Shown here piece after piece: positions 7,284 to 14,456 of a stretch of 16,944 nt of DNA. Each line of letters opens with the position of its first letter. Position 1 is the first letter of the stretch. A model generated the notes under the pieces. That model was given only the letters and a program-made list of their open reading frames with translations. It searched no databases and was not told the DNA's origin. The position numbers were made by a program, and so were the translations under genes. Source of the stretch: Treponema sp. (GTDB lineage Bacteria; Spirochaetota; Spirochaetia; Treponematales; Treponemataceae); the NCBI GenBank assembly GCA_021442965.1, contig JABUUX010000168.1, forward strand, positions 1 through 16,944, given 5' to 3'.

Positions 7284-8264
7284 TTATAAAAGCCCCGTAA
7301 AGATACTTTTATAATCCTCTATAGTTTCAGCGTGGACTATCTGAGCACGCAATGCCGCGCCCCCCTGAACACCTTTTGAGTAGGCACTGAATCTTTTTCT
7401 CATTTCCAGGCAGGCATGATGTTCATTTGTTTCAGCTGCCAGACGTTCCAGTTCGGAAAATCCTGTTTTTACTCTTTCTTCTGCAGGAACCGGCTCATAT
7501 GTACCGACCTTAAAAAGAGATGTTGTATCTTTGAAGATGAACGGATTCCCCATTGCCCCGCGTGCAAACATTATTCCGTCAACACCCGTAGTTTCTATCA
7601 TTTGCCGGGCTTTTTCCGGAGTAAAAAGATCTCCGCTGCCAAAAACAGGAACCCGACCATTCACAAAATCCACCAGTTCCTTCAAAATCCCCCAATCCGA
7701 AAGACCTTCATACCCTTGTGCTTTTGTTCTGGGATGCATAGTCACAGCTTTTACCCCGGCTTTAAGAGCCGCATCAGCCGCCTCTTTCCAAGTTATATGA
7801 CTCTGATCCCAGCCAGAACGGATTTTTACAGTAACAGGAGTATTGTCACAAACCTCTACCACCGCTTTTACAACTTTATAAAGTCTTTCTGGGTCTCTGG
7901 TAAGTGAAGAACCCGCACCTGTCTTAACAATTTTAGGTACCGGACATCCACAATTAATATCAATACACTCACAGCCTGTTTTTTCCAACACAATTTTAGC
8001 AGCACCCGCCATTACTTCAGGTTCTCCACCAAAAATCTGTACGGCATAAGCCTTTTCATTTTCGGCACGTCCCATAAGGACTTCGGTTTTTAGATTTCCA
8101 CGGGTCAATGCTTCGGCAGAAACCATTTCGGTATAAGTAAAGCAAGCCCCGTTTTCTATACAGACATAACGAAACGCCCTGTCACTGTATCCTGCAACAG
8201 GGGCCAAAAAGAGATTTCCTTTTAAATTGATGTTTCCGATTTTTACCGGGTGATAGAGCTCCAT
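7284..8264 (-). CDS. dus: tRNA-dihydrouridine synthase (DusB-like)
   Basis: This FMN-dependent enzyme reduces specific uridines in tRNA to dihydrouridine. The 326 residues form the expected TIM barrel (about 1-245) plus helical RNA-binding domain. FMN-site and catalytic motifs are complete: LAPVAGYSDRAFR at 20-32, QIFGG at 76-80, INCGCPVPK at 103-111 with the general-acid cysteine Cys107, VKIRSGW at 146-152, MHPRTKAQGY at 176-185, and FARGAMGNPF at 233-242. The ATG at 8264 has AAGGG upstream and lies 7 nt after the tatD-like gene stops, so the two are probably co-transcribed. The motif spellings fit the DusB branch, but target position in tRNA cannot be read from sequence. It is the only tRNA-modification gene in the window. 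Confidence 0.93.
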   Translation of the reverse strand: MELYHPVKIGNINLKGNLFLAPVAGYSDRAFRYVCIENGACFTYTEMVSAEALTRGNLKTEVLMGRAENEKAYAVQIFGGEPEVMAGAAKIVLEKTGCECIDINCGCPVPKIVKTGAGSSLTRDPERLYKVVKAVVEVCDNTPVTVKIRSGWDQSHITWKEAADAALKAGVKAVTMHPRTKAQGYEGLSDWGILKELVDFVNGRVPVFGSGDLFTPEKARQMIETTGVDGIMFARGAMGNPFIFKDTTSLFKVGTYEPVPAEERVKTGFSELERLAAETNEHHACLEMRKRFSAYSKGVQGGAALRAQIVHAETIEDYKSIFTGLL

Positions 8265-8271
8265 ATTGCCC

Positions 8272-9060
8272 TTATTCCGGCAGATTAAATGCCTTACAGC
8301 TGTTTGTCCAAAGCTGCTTACTCAGTTCTTCCAAATCCATTTCAAGCATTTCTGAAAGGAAGCGGGCTGTTGACGGCAGATATGCAGGCATTGTTCGCTT
8401 TCTTTCACGGTATTCTGCCGGAATCATAAACGGACTTTCAGTTTCTATAAGAATTCGATCTACAGCACCGGCATCTTTAAGACACATAATTGTTTCATGA
8501 AGATTTCTGGCATTTCTGTAAGTAAGATTTCCTGCAAAACTAAACCAGAAATTTCTGTCCAGACACTTCTTTGCATAGGCAGCGTCTTCTGAATAGCAGT
8601 GAAGAATAGCACCTGCATCCGGAGTACGGTCAGAAAGTACATCAAAAAGATCTTTCCCTGCATCTCGGTTATGGATAATTACAGGCTTATTGTATTTCTG
8701 TGCAATTTCCAACTGGGTAATGAAAAGTTCTATCTGTGTACGTTTATCGCCAAATTGTTTGTAATAGTCCAGTCCTGTTTCTCCTACGGCTACTACATTC
8801 GGCAAATTTACACTTTCCTCAATAGTTTGAATCCAGTTTGAACCCGGATTTGTAACTTCAGAAGGAGCTACACCTACGGCATGATAAATTCCCGAAATTG
8901 ATTTAAGTGTCTGATAAACCTTTACAAAATCGTGGAGGCTGTTATTGATACTGACAATACGGGTAACTCCAGCCTGCTTTGCCTGCTGGATAACGCGTAA
9001 TTGTTCAATAGGATCATCGTATATAAGCCCGATGTGGGCATGAGTATCAAAAAACTGCAT
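8272..9060 (-). CDS. TatD family metal-dependent hydrolase/DNase with an atypical active-site residue
   Basis: The family comprises cytoplasmic metal-dependent nucleases and hydrolases with a TIM-barrel fold, linked to 3'-5' DNA/RNA trimming and repair. The 262 residues match the family length. Ligands seen are the His7-Ala-His9 pair in THAHIG, Glu94 in VGETGLDYY, His130 in IIHNRDAG and His154 in ILHCYS. The last acidic residue, normally the Asp of an ETDSP motif, is Glu208 here (ETESPF). Other deviations are GVAPSEV where relatives usually have GVHPH, and HCYSED where HCFSG is typical. The metal site is thus nearly complete but one ligand is conservatively altered. The ATG at 9060 has a strong AGGAAGG upstream. 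It is the first gene of the minus-strand operon, with its own promoter facing the M23 peptidase gene. Confidence 0.87.
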   Translation of the reverse strand: MQFFDTHAHIGLIYDDPIEQLRVIQQAKQAGVTRIVSINNSLHDFVKVYQTLKSISGIYHAVGVAPSEVTNPGSNWIQTIEESVNLPNVVAVGETGLDYYKQFGDKRTQIELFITQLEIAQKYNKPVIIHNRDAGKDLFDVLSDRTPDAGAILHCYSEDAAYAKKCLDRNFWFSFAGNLTYRNARNLHETIMCLKDAGAVDRILIETESPFMIPAEYRERKRTMPAYLPSTARFLSEMLEMDLEELSKQLWTNSCKAFNLPE

Positions 9061-9096
9061 GGATTTTCCTTCCTAAAAAGATGTGTTTATACCGAT

Positions 9097-9125
9097 AATT
9101 TAACACAGGATTTAATAATCGTCAA
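9097..9125 (-). promoter_or_regulatory. Promoter of the tatD-dus-DUF5312-GGDEF-rhomboid operon
   Basis: On the minus strand TTGACG (plus 9120-9125) is a five-of-six -35. TAAATT (9097-9102) is a four-of-six -10 at exactly 17 bases spacing, preceded by TGT, an extended -10. Transcription would start near 9090, giving a leader of about 30 bases with AGGAAGG before the ATG at 9060. No competing promoter is obvious in the short gaps downstream. Confidence 0.6.
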
Positions 9126-9148
9126 ATTTACTGTAATAATGAAAAGAA

Positions 9149-9177
9149 TTGAACATAATATTGCGCTATGTTATAAT
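9149..9177 (+). promoter_or_regulatory. Strong promoter of the M23-bactofilin-yaaR-ricT operon
   Basis: TTGAAC (9149-9154) and a perfect TATAAT (9172-9177) are separated by exactly 17 bases, and TGT before the -10 makes it extended. This is the best sigma-70-type match I found in the window. Transcription from near 9184 gives a leader of roughly 37 bases that includes AGGGG before the TTG start. Its -35 lies 23 bases from the -35 of the divergent minus-strand promoter, so the two may influence each other. Confidence 0.8.
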
Positions 9178-9220
9178 TTTTGTTACAGATTTATAATTTT
9201 GCCGGTTTTAGGGGAAAATT

Positions 9221-10246
9221 TTGGCTAAGTCACAGAAAGCTTACAAACAAATAGAAAAGAAAGTTGCCTCCAAATTCAGAAGAGTTGTTTCTAAATTCTT
9301 CAAAGGCATTGGTGGGTTCTTTGTAAAATTATTCAAAATATTCGACTCAAAGCTTACTGTTATGATTGTTCCCCATTCTCAAAGTAAGGTAATCAACTTT
9401 CAGACAAATGTATTTGCTCTGTCTTTGGGAGCAGTCATCTTTGTAGGATTAATTACTTCGTTTCTTTTCTTTAACCACCGTTCCCTTTCTGCAAATGCAG
9501 AAATTGCAAGTCTTCAGAATCAGAATCGTGAAACTCTGGCTTCTTTAGACCAGCTTAGAGATGAAAATGCAAATCTGTTTCAGGCAGCAAAAAGATTCCA
9601 GACATCACTTTCTCAAAGCCTTTCTTTGCTTGGTATTGATCAGGCTCAATCTTCAAGTAATTCCTCTCTGAACAACGGGGACCTTTCTTCACTGTTCAGT
9701 ACAAAAGATATAGTAAACGGCTCTTCACGCGAAGTTGAAGACATCAAAGAGCTTACATCTTACCTGGAAGACGCAGTGCAACCTATTGAACAGATTGGTA
9801 AGATGCTGGAAACTCAGCAGAATCTTTTCTCTGAAATTCCAAGTATCTGGCCTATCAGAAATCCAAATCTTCACATTTCCATGGCTTTTGGTCCAAACCT
9901 GCACCCAACAAAAGGATACTGGTACATTCACAAAGGTCTTGATCTTTCTACATGGCGAAGTGGCGACCCTGTAGTTGCCACTGCTTCAGGGCAGGTTGTA
10001 AACGTTGGTTACGATGTAAACTTCGGAAACTGTGTAATTATCAAACACAAACACGGTATGTATACACGCTACGCTCACCTGAACTCTTATAGAGTAAAAC
10101 GCGGTGAGATGGTTTCTCAGGGACAGGTTATTGGGTATGTTGGAAATACAGGTATCAGTACAGGTCCTCACCTTCACTACGAAGTTCATATCGGTTCAGA
10201 CGTTGTAGATCCTGGCAAATACCTCAACGTAACACTCGGCAAATAG
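9221..10246 (+). CDS. Membrane-anchored M23 (LytM-type) peptidoglycan endopeptidase
   Basis: It is predicted to cut peptide cross-links of peptidoglycan in the periplasm. The 341 residues comprise a basic cytoplasmic N-terminus (1-60), one membrane helix (about 64-86), a coiled-coil stem (about 91-135), a Ser/Asn-rich spacer (about 140-170) and the M23 domain (about 208-337). Zinc ligands are His237 and Asp241 in HKGLD and His319 in HLHYEV. His286 (YAHL) and His317 complete the active site, so catalysis should be intact. The start is a TTG at 9221: AGGGG lies 7 bases upstream and no ATG is suitably placed. The 60-residue cytoplasmic part is long for this family and could contact the bactofilin encoded 6 nt downstream. 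M23-bactofilin pairs are established cell-shape modules (for example Csd1 with CcmA in Helicobacter); this role is inferred here. Confidence 0.92.
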   Translation: MAKSQKAYKQIEKKVASKFRRVVSKFFKGIGGFFVKLFKIFDSKLTVMIVPHSQSKVINFQTNVFALSLGAVIFVGLITSFLFFNHRSLSANAEIASLQNQNRETLASLDQLRDENANLFQAAKRFQTSLSQSLSLLGIDQAQSSSNSSLNNGDLSSLFSTKDIVNGSSREVEDIKELTSYLEDAVQPIEQIGKMLETQQNLFSEIPSIWPIRNPNLHISMAFGPNLHPTKGYWYIHKGLDLSTWRSGDPVVATASGQVVNVGYDVNFGNCVIIKHKHGMYTRYAHLNSYRVKRGEMVSQGQVIGYVGNTGISTGPHLHYEVHIGSDVVDPGKYLNVTLGK

Positions 10247-10252
10247 GTAATC

Positions 10253-10663
10253 ATGGCACTCAAACTGGATGACATTTCAATTAACTCTATCATTGGAAAC
10301 GGTTCTTTTATAAAAGGTAATTTTGTTGTCAACGGCTTTGTTCGAATTGACGGAGACATTGACGGAAATCTTGAAACGGACGGAAACGTAATTTTGGGCG
10401 AACATGCCAGAATCCGCGGCAATATTACAGCAAAATCTTTGATTGTAGGCGGTGTAATTCTTGGAAACATCAGTGTAAAGGATAGTGTAAAACTTCTTTC
10501 ATCTTCTGCCGTAATTGGAGACATCCTTTGTAGAAAAATTCAGATTGATGACGATGTTGTATTCCATGGACACTGCATTTCGCTTAAAGATGATAAAGAA
10601 TTTGAAGCTGTTAGTGAAAAGTATCTTCAAGAAAAAGCCATTAAGGAAAAGGTAAAGGTTTAA
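10253..10663 (+). CDS. Bactofilin (polymer-forming cytoskeletal protein)
   Basis: Bactofilins self-assemble without nucleotide into filaments that position cell-wall enzymes under the membrane. The 136 residues have a short N-terminal tail and a beta-helix core at about 17-112. The core is built of short hydrophobic-Gly repeats such as FVRIDGDIDGNLETDGNVILG and ARIRGNITAKSLIVGGVILG, where Gly-Asn/Asp turns recur about every 17-18 residues. A Lys/Glu-rich helical tail (about 113-136) follows. Length and repeat pattern are typical. The ATG lies 6 nt after the M23 gene, with AGGTA just upstream spanning its stop codon. The stop overlaps the next ATG by one base (TAATG). The neighbouring M23 peptidase strongly suggests the filament recruits that enzyme to set cell curvature or helicity. 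Confidence 0.93.
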   Translation: MALKLDDISINSIIGNGSFIKGNFVVNGFVRIDGDIDGNLETDGNVILGEHARIRGNITAKSLIVGGVILGNISVKDSVKLLSSSAVIGDILCRKIQIDDDVVFHGHCISLKDDKEFEAVSEKYLQEKAIKEKVKV

Positions 10664-11277
10664 TGGCTGGGGAACTGGACGGAATTTCAGGAAATGCTCT
10701 CTACTATGCTTCGCTCCAAAATGCCGGCATAAATCAACTTAAAAATCAAAAAACCGAAAAAACAAAAGATACTGGAAATATCCGGAAATCCCGATTCAGT
10801 GAGGCTTTGAAAAAAAAGGAAGCAGAAACTGAACTTGAAGCAAAAGGATTACCTCCTGAAATCCAGAATATGAGTCTGGATGAAGCTGCCATTTATCTTA
10901 AAGATGCTGTAGACCTTGCAGGAAATGAACTTTCTTCTAAATTATCAATGGAAAATCTTGGGAAATTCAAAAAAGCAATAAGACAGTTCCTTATGTTTGT
11001 GGAAGAAAATAACTTTACCGCAAATATAACAGTGGACCGCAGAGTTCAGATTGCCAGGAAACTTAACAGAATTGAACCGACGAACCCTCCTGTTCATGTA
11101 TTTTCAACCTACAATAATGTTCCCAGAACAATTCCTCCAAGTGTTACAATATCTGTTATAAATGAAAAACTTGATCAGATTACGCGTGATATGTTGCAAA
11201 CTCAATCTGATAATCTTAAAATATTAAACAATATAAATGAATTAAAAGGTCTGGTAGTAGATTTGCTGCACAGTTAG
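10663..11277 (+). CDS. yaaR: YaaR/DUF327 family protein
   Basis: This 204-residue soluble protein starts with a polar Lys-rich tail (about 1-50) and continues as a mostly helical domain of the YaaR (DUF327) type at about 65-200. Family-like features are the central KFKKAIRQFLMFVEENNF segment (101-118) and the late VINEKLDQITRDML helix (164-177) followed by a leucine-rich end. The function of YaaR is not established; there are no catalytic motifs, membrane segments or cysteines. In Bacillus subtilis yaaR lies close to yaaT (ricT), and here it directly precedes the ricT-like gene, which strengthens the call. Translation is coupled to bactofilin through TAATG. The first 50 residues look disordered. 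Confidence 0.82.
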   Translation: MAGELDGISGNALYYASLQNAGINQLKNQKTEKTKDTGNIRKSRFSEALKKKEAETELEAKGLPPEIQNMSLDEAAIYLKDAVDLAGNELSSKLSMENLGKFKKAIRQFLMFVEENNFTANITVDRRVQIARKLNRIEPTNPPVHVFSTYNNVPRTIPPSVTISVINEKLDQITRDMLQTQSDNLKILNNINELKGLVVDLLHS

Positions 11278-11289
11278 GAGATATTTATC

Positions 11290-12207
11290 ATGAGCGATAT
11301 TTTTGAAAACGATATAGATGTTGAAAATGAAAATTTGGAAAATCTGGAAGATTCAGATTTTTCTGGGAACAACGAATCTTATAATTTTGAACATCCTCTT
11401 ATCCAGCTTAAACTGGATTATTCCAGCGAAAGTATATATGCAAAAACAGAAAACAATCTGAATGTAAAACCAGGAGATTTCGTTATTACTCCAACACGCT
11501 ATGGAAGTGATATGGCAAAAGTTTTGGGTATGGCAAAAAAACCTTTAGGCATTAAACCTTCCGATGTTGTAACAATTTCCAGAAAAGCTTCTGAAGCCGA
11601 TATGGAAAAAAGGCACGAACTTGCAGAAAAAGAAAAAGAAGCATTTAAAATTTTTAGAGAAAAAGTAGAAGTTCACAAACTGGATATGAAACTCGTTTCT
11701 ACACATTTTCTTTTTGATGAACCTAAAGCTTTGTTCTTTTTTACATCAGACAATCGTGTTGATTTTCGTGAATTGGTAAAAGATTTGGTATCTGTATTTA
11801 AAATGAGAATTGAATTACGTCAGATTGGAGTTCGTGATGAAGCAAGAATTGTTGGTGGACTTGGAGTTTGTGGACGCCCGTTCTGCTGCCACGGTGTTTC
11901 AGACAAATTAAGACCTGTTTCAATTAAAATGGCAAAAGAACAGAATCTTTCACTTAACAGTATGAAGATTTCAGGACAATGCGGACGTCTGCTTTGCTGT
12001 CTTGCAAATGAATTTGACTGGTATAGTGAAGCTAGAAAAAGTCTGCCTCAGGAAGGCATTCATATTTTCTATGACGGTACTAACTTTCGCATTACAGAAG
12101 TAAATCCTCTGTCTTCAATGATAAAAATGAGTGGTGAAGACGGACGTATTCTTGAAGTTAATGCTAAAAGATTTCTTAAAGACGGTGGAAAGTGGCGTAT
12201 TAAGTAA
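11290..12207 (+). CDS. ricT: PSP1 domain protein, RicT/YaaT-like iron-sulfur regulator
   Basis: The 305 residues start with an acidic Asn/Glu-rich tail (about 1-35), followed by a PSP1 domain (about 36-250) and a C-terminal beta-rich part. Two copies of a CGRxxCC motif are present: Cys194, Cys199, Cys200 (CGRPFCC) and Cys231, Cys236, Cys237 (CGRLLCC). These are the hallmark cysteines of RicT. In B. subtilis, RicT works with RicA and RicF in an Fe-S-bearing complex that affects RNase Y-dependent mRNA maturation, biofilm and sporulation. No ricA or ricF is in this window, so the same complex cannot be assumed. The gene is 12 nt after yaaR, with AGGAG spanning the yaaR stop codon, and is last in the operon before a terminator. 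Confidence 0.9.
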   Translation: MSDIFENDIDVENENLENLEDSDFSGNNESYNFEHPLIQLKLDYSSESIYAKTENNLNVKPGDFVITPTRYGSDMAKVLGMAKKPLGIKPSDVVTISRKASEADMEKRHELAEKEKEAFKIFREKVEVHKLDMKLVSTHFLFDEPKALFFFTSDNRVDFRELVKDLVSVFKMRIELRQIGVRDEARIVGGLGVCGRPFCCHGVSDKLRPVSIKMAKEQNLSLNSMKISGQCGRLLCCLANEFDWYSEARKSLPQEGIHIFYDGTNFRITEVNPLSSMIKMSGEDGRILEVNAKRFLKDGGKWRIK

Positions 12208-12224
12208 ACTGATTTTTTTATTTG

Positions 12225-12255
12225 AAGTCCGGTCATTTTGAACCAGACTTTTTTT
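12225..12255 (+). terminator. Intrinsic terminator of the M23-bactofilin-yaaR-ricT operon
   Basis: AAGTCCGGT at 12225-12233 pairs with ACCAGACTT at 12242-12250, with one C-A mismatch and an 8-base loop. A run of seven T follows at 12249-12255. The reverse strand lacks a T run after the hairpin, so it acts only on the plus strand. Its T tract overlaps the last codon of the convergent rpoN gene. Confidence 0.78.
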
Positions 12256-13729
12256 AGAAGTTTCTGTATTTATTTACAGTACGTCTTGCAATGTTAATAC
12301 CACGCTCTTTTAAAAGCTCTGACATTTTTTGGTCTGTAATTTTCTTCCCGCCACATTTTTCATTTTCATCTTCAATTTTCTTTATTTCAAATTTAACAAG
12401 CTCTGCCGAAACTTTTTCTTTTCCTGAAAAATCTTGTGAAGCAAAACTTACACCACTTTGAAAAAAATAACTCATTGGAAAAAGTCCGAATTCCGTTTGA
12501 ATAAATCTAGGATTTTTCTTTGACGTAGCACGGCTTACAGTACTTTCATGAACGCCAATTATTTGTGCTATTTTTCGACGTGTAAGCGGATTCAAATTAC
12601 CGGGACCTTTTAAAAAGAATTCCTTTTGCTTCTGAACAATGGCACATCCTTGAAGAATGATAGAAGATTCACGAAATTGCAGATTCCCTATAAAATCGTT
12701 TGCCTTATTCAAATATTTTTCACGAAAAGCCTGTACTTCTTTTTTTTCTGATTTCTTCTGAAATAAAGGAACAATTCTTAGTTTAGGCAGATATCCTGAT
12801 GGAGTTTTGACTTCAAAAAAAGACCGGTCATCTATTTTTACCAATCCTTTTTCAAAATCTTCAGAAAGAATTGATCCTGTCTTTCGTTCGACTATAAGAG
12901 CTACATCCGCAACTTGTATATTTGCTTTTGATGAATCGTAAACAAAACCTGATGCTGGATGAGGGTTTAAAGAAAGAATAAAATTTATTGCCGAGTTTAC
13001 AGCTTCTTCATCAATTCTGATTTTGTCTAATGGCAGTTCTGATGCAAAAGCTTTACTGTGCCAGGCTTTCTGAAAGTCTTTAATTTTTTTCAGTGTTTTT
13101 GAAACTTCTGGAGGACTGATAAAATCCAAATGACCATCCAAAATAAAAATAGCAAGCCTTTGTTTTGGATCCAAAATATTTGCTTGAACCAAAAGGCTGT
13201 CTTCCGGGTTTTTTGCACAGCAGCCTATTGGATCCAGTCGCTGTACAATTTCTGTACATTTTTTTATAAACTTTTCATCATGATAAGGATTTGTCCTGTC
13301 CAAAAAAGATTTAGGATCAAGCCCACTTCCAAAACATCCATTTTTATCTAAATTATAAATTAATTGTGTGCAAAATGTATTTACATCTGCAGGCAAATTC
13401 ATTGAATTCAACTGAAATAATAAATGCTCCTGAAGAGTTTCTGTTTCATCTGCAATATTTTCTAGAGCTTTCTCATACTCCTCGGATGTCATACCATAAG
13501 AAGATGATAAAGAAGGTCTGGGACTAAAACTGTCTAATTCACCATTAACAGAAACATCTTCTACAATTTCAAGTGCAGGATTTTCTTCAACTTCCCTGTA
13601 AATCTCTTCACGTAAATCTCTGGCGGACAATGTAAGAAATCTTACCGCTTGAATTTGTTTCTGACTCATCCTCTGAATTTGTTTTTGAGACGTTTTTTGT
13701 ATTTGACCTTGAGAATATAACTGTGCCAT
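12254..13729 (-). CDS. rpoN: RNA polymerase sigma-54 factor
   Basis: This alternative sigma factor directs RNA polymerase to -24/-12 promoters and needs AAA+ activators to open DNA. The 491 residues have the standard order. The glutamine-rich activator-interaction region I is at about 6-55 (ending REEIYREVEENPALEI), with an acidic/serine linker at about 56-95. The core-binding domain is at about 96-320 (RLDPIGCCAKNPEDSLLVQ near 164-182). A helix-turn-helix lies at about 383-402 (TRRKIAQIIGVHESTVSRA), and the RpoN box ARRTVNKYR at 481-489 ends almost exactly at the C-terminus. Region I contains three tandem eight-residue repeats. The sequence is divergent but all landmarks are present, so it should be functional. 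The ATG at 13729 is preferred because region I would otherwise be cut; it has no clear Shine-Dalgarno. No sigma-54 activator gene is in this window. Confidence 0.94.
   Translation of the reverse strand: MAQLYSQGQIQKTSQKQIQRMSQKQIQAVRFLTLSARDLREEIYREVEENPALEIVEDVSVNGELDSFSPRPSLSSSYGMTSEEYEKALENIADETETLQEHLLFQLNSMNLPADVNTFCTQLIYNLDKNGCFGSGLDPKSFLDRTNPYHDEKFIKKCTEIVQRLDPIGCCAKNPEDSLLVQANILDPKQRLAIFILDGHLDFISPPEVSKTLKKIKDFQKAWHSKAFASELPLDKIRIDEEAVNSAINFILSLNPHPASGFVYDSSKANIQVADVALIVERKTGSILSEDFEKGLVKIDDRSFFEVKTPSGYLPKLRIVPLFQKKSEKKEVQAFREKYLNKANDFIGNLQFRESSIILQGCAIVQKQKEFFLKGPGNLNPLTRRKIAQIIGVHESTVSRATSKKNPRFIQTEFGLFPMSYFFQSGVSFASQDFSGKEKVSAELVKFEIKKIEDENEKCGGKKITDQKMSELLKERGINIARRTVNKYRNF
13643..13714 (-). 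repeat. Three 24-bp tandem repeats inside rpoN
   Basis: Residues 6-29 of RpoN are three consecutive octapeptides: SQGQIQKT, SQKQIQRM and SQKQIQAV. The DNA units at 13691-13714, 13667-13690 and 13643-13666 share the run TCA(A/G), AA and CAAAT(T/A)CA-like bases but are not identical. The duplication is therefore not recent, or has drifted under selection for glutamine. They extend the glutamine-rich part of region I that touches activators and the -12 promoter element. Confidence 0.8.
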
Positions 13730-13770
13730 TACTTTTGTATTTTATCACAAAAATCATTAAGATAATAATA
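13730..13770. promoter_or_regulatory. 41-nt divergent gap between rpoN and the HAD phosphatase gene
   Basis: Only 41 bases separate the two start codons. On the minus strand TGTGATAAAAT contains TAAAAT (plus 13739-13744), a five-of-six -10 ending 9 bases before the rpoN ATG; no good -35 is present. On the plus strand I see only AT-rich GATAATAATA directly before the ATG. Neither start has a Shine-Dalgarno. Promoter elements must lie partly inside the neighbouring genes, or the mRNAs have very short leaders. Confidence 0.35.
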
Positions 13771-14433
13771 ATGAAAATACAAGGAAAAACCGTTTTGCTT
13801 TTTGACTTGGATGGAACACTTACAAATCCGGCCAAAGGAATAACAAATTCTTTTATTCACGCCTTAAAATATTTTGGACTTGAAATTCCTCCTTATGAAA
13901 AACTACTTACATTTATTGGTCCACCTCTTATTGATACCTTTAAAACACAATTTGGATTTGATGATGAAAAAGCAAAACTTGGAGTTATAAAATATCGTGA
14001 ATATTTTGCAGATAAAGGTCTTTTTGAAAATGAAGTGTACGATGGAATAATTGAGCTTTTAGAAAAACTTAAAGAATCTGGCTACAGACTTTTTATTGCA
14101 ACTTCAAAACCAGAAGTCTATTCTAAAAGAATTGCTGAAAGATTTGGATTTTCTAAATACTTTGAAAAAATATGCGGATCAAACTTGGATGAAACACGAA
14201 GTAAAAAATCAGAAGTGATTTCTTATACGCTTGAATGTGCTTGTATTAGTGAATCTGAAAAATCAAAAGTAATAATGATTGGTGACCGACATCATGATAT
14301 TGACGGTGCAAAAGAAACAGGCATTGATTGTTGCGGTGTTCTGTTTGGTTACGGTTCTAAAGAAGAACTGGAAAACGCAGGTGCCAATTATATTGCTGAA
14401 TCTGTTTCAAACCTTGAGGAATTTTTTTTGTAA
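13771..14433 (+). CDS. HAD-superfamily phosphatase (phosphoglycolate phosphatase / 5'-nucleotidase-like)
   Basis: This is a cytoplasmic phosphate-ester hydrolase using an aspartyl-phosphate intermediate. From the ATG at 13771 it has 220 residues, usual for the Gph-like group with a helical cap. Motif I is FDLDGT (nucleophile Asp12, acid/base Asp14). Motif II is ATSKP, where Lys follows as in the PGP/5'-nucleotidase branch. Motif IV is MIGDRHHDIDGAK (near 169-181). GSNLDETRSKKSEVI before motif IV resembles the HAD 5'-nucleotidase group more than classical phosphoglycolate phosphatases, but the substrate cannot be fixed by sequence. An in-frame ATG at 13723 would overlap divergent rpoN and add 16 hydrophobic, Ile-rich residues before the conserved start; I reject it. 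It is followed after 23 nt by an EamA transporter, possibly in one transcript. Confidence 0.85.
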   Translation: MKIQGKTVLLFDLDGTLTNPAKGITNSFIHALKYFGLEIPPYEKLLTFIGPPLIDTFKTQFGFDDEKAKLGVIKYREYFADKGLFENEVYDGIIELLEKLKESGYRLFIATSKPEVYSKRIAERFGFSKYFEKICGSNLDETRSKKSEVISYTLECACISESEKSKVIMIGDRHHDIDGAKETGIDCCGVLFGYGSKEELENAGANYIAESVSNLEEFFL

Positions 14434-14456
14434 TTTATGGAGAACCAAATTTAATT

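Noticed and set aside
7416..7907. 163-codon open frame antisense to dus
   Set aside because: Shadow of a confidently identified dus gene; no ribosome site and no domain.
10186..10524. 112-codon open frame antisense to bactofilin
   Set aside because: The regular beta-helix repeats of bactofilin keep the opposite strand free of stops; the translation is Ser/Pro/Thr-rich without family features.
12208..12253. The operon terminator hairpin as bidirectional, also ending rpoN
   Set aside because: On the minus strand the hairpin is followed by CAAATAAAA rather than a T run, so it should not act as an intrinsic terminator for rpoN.
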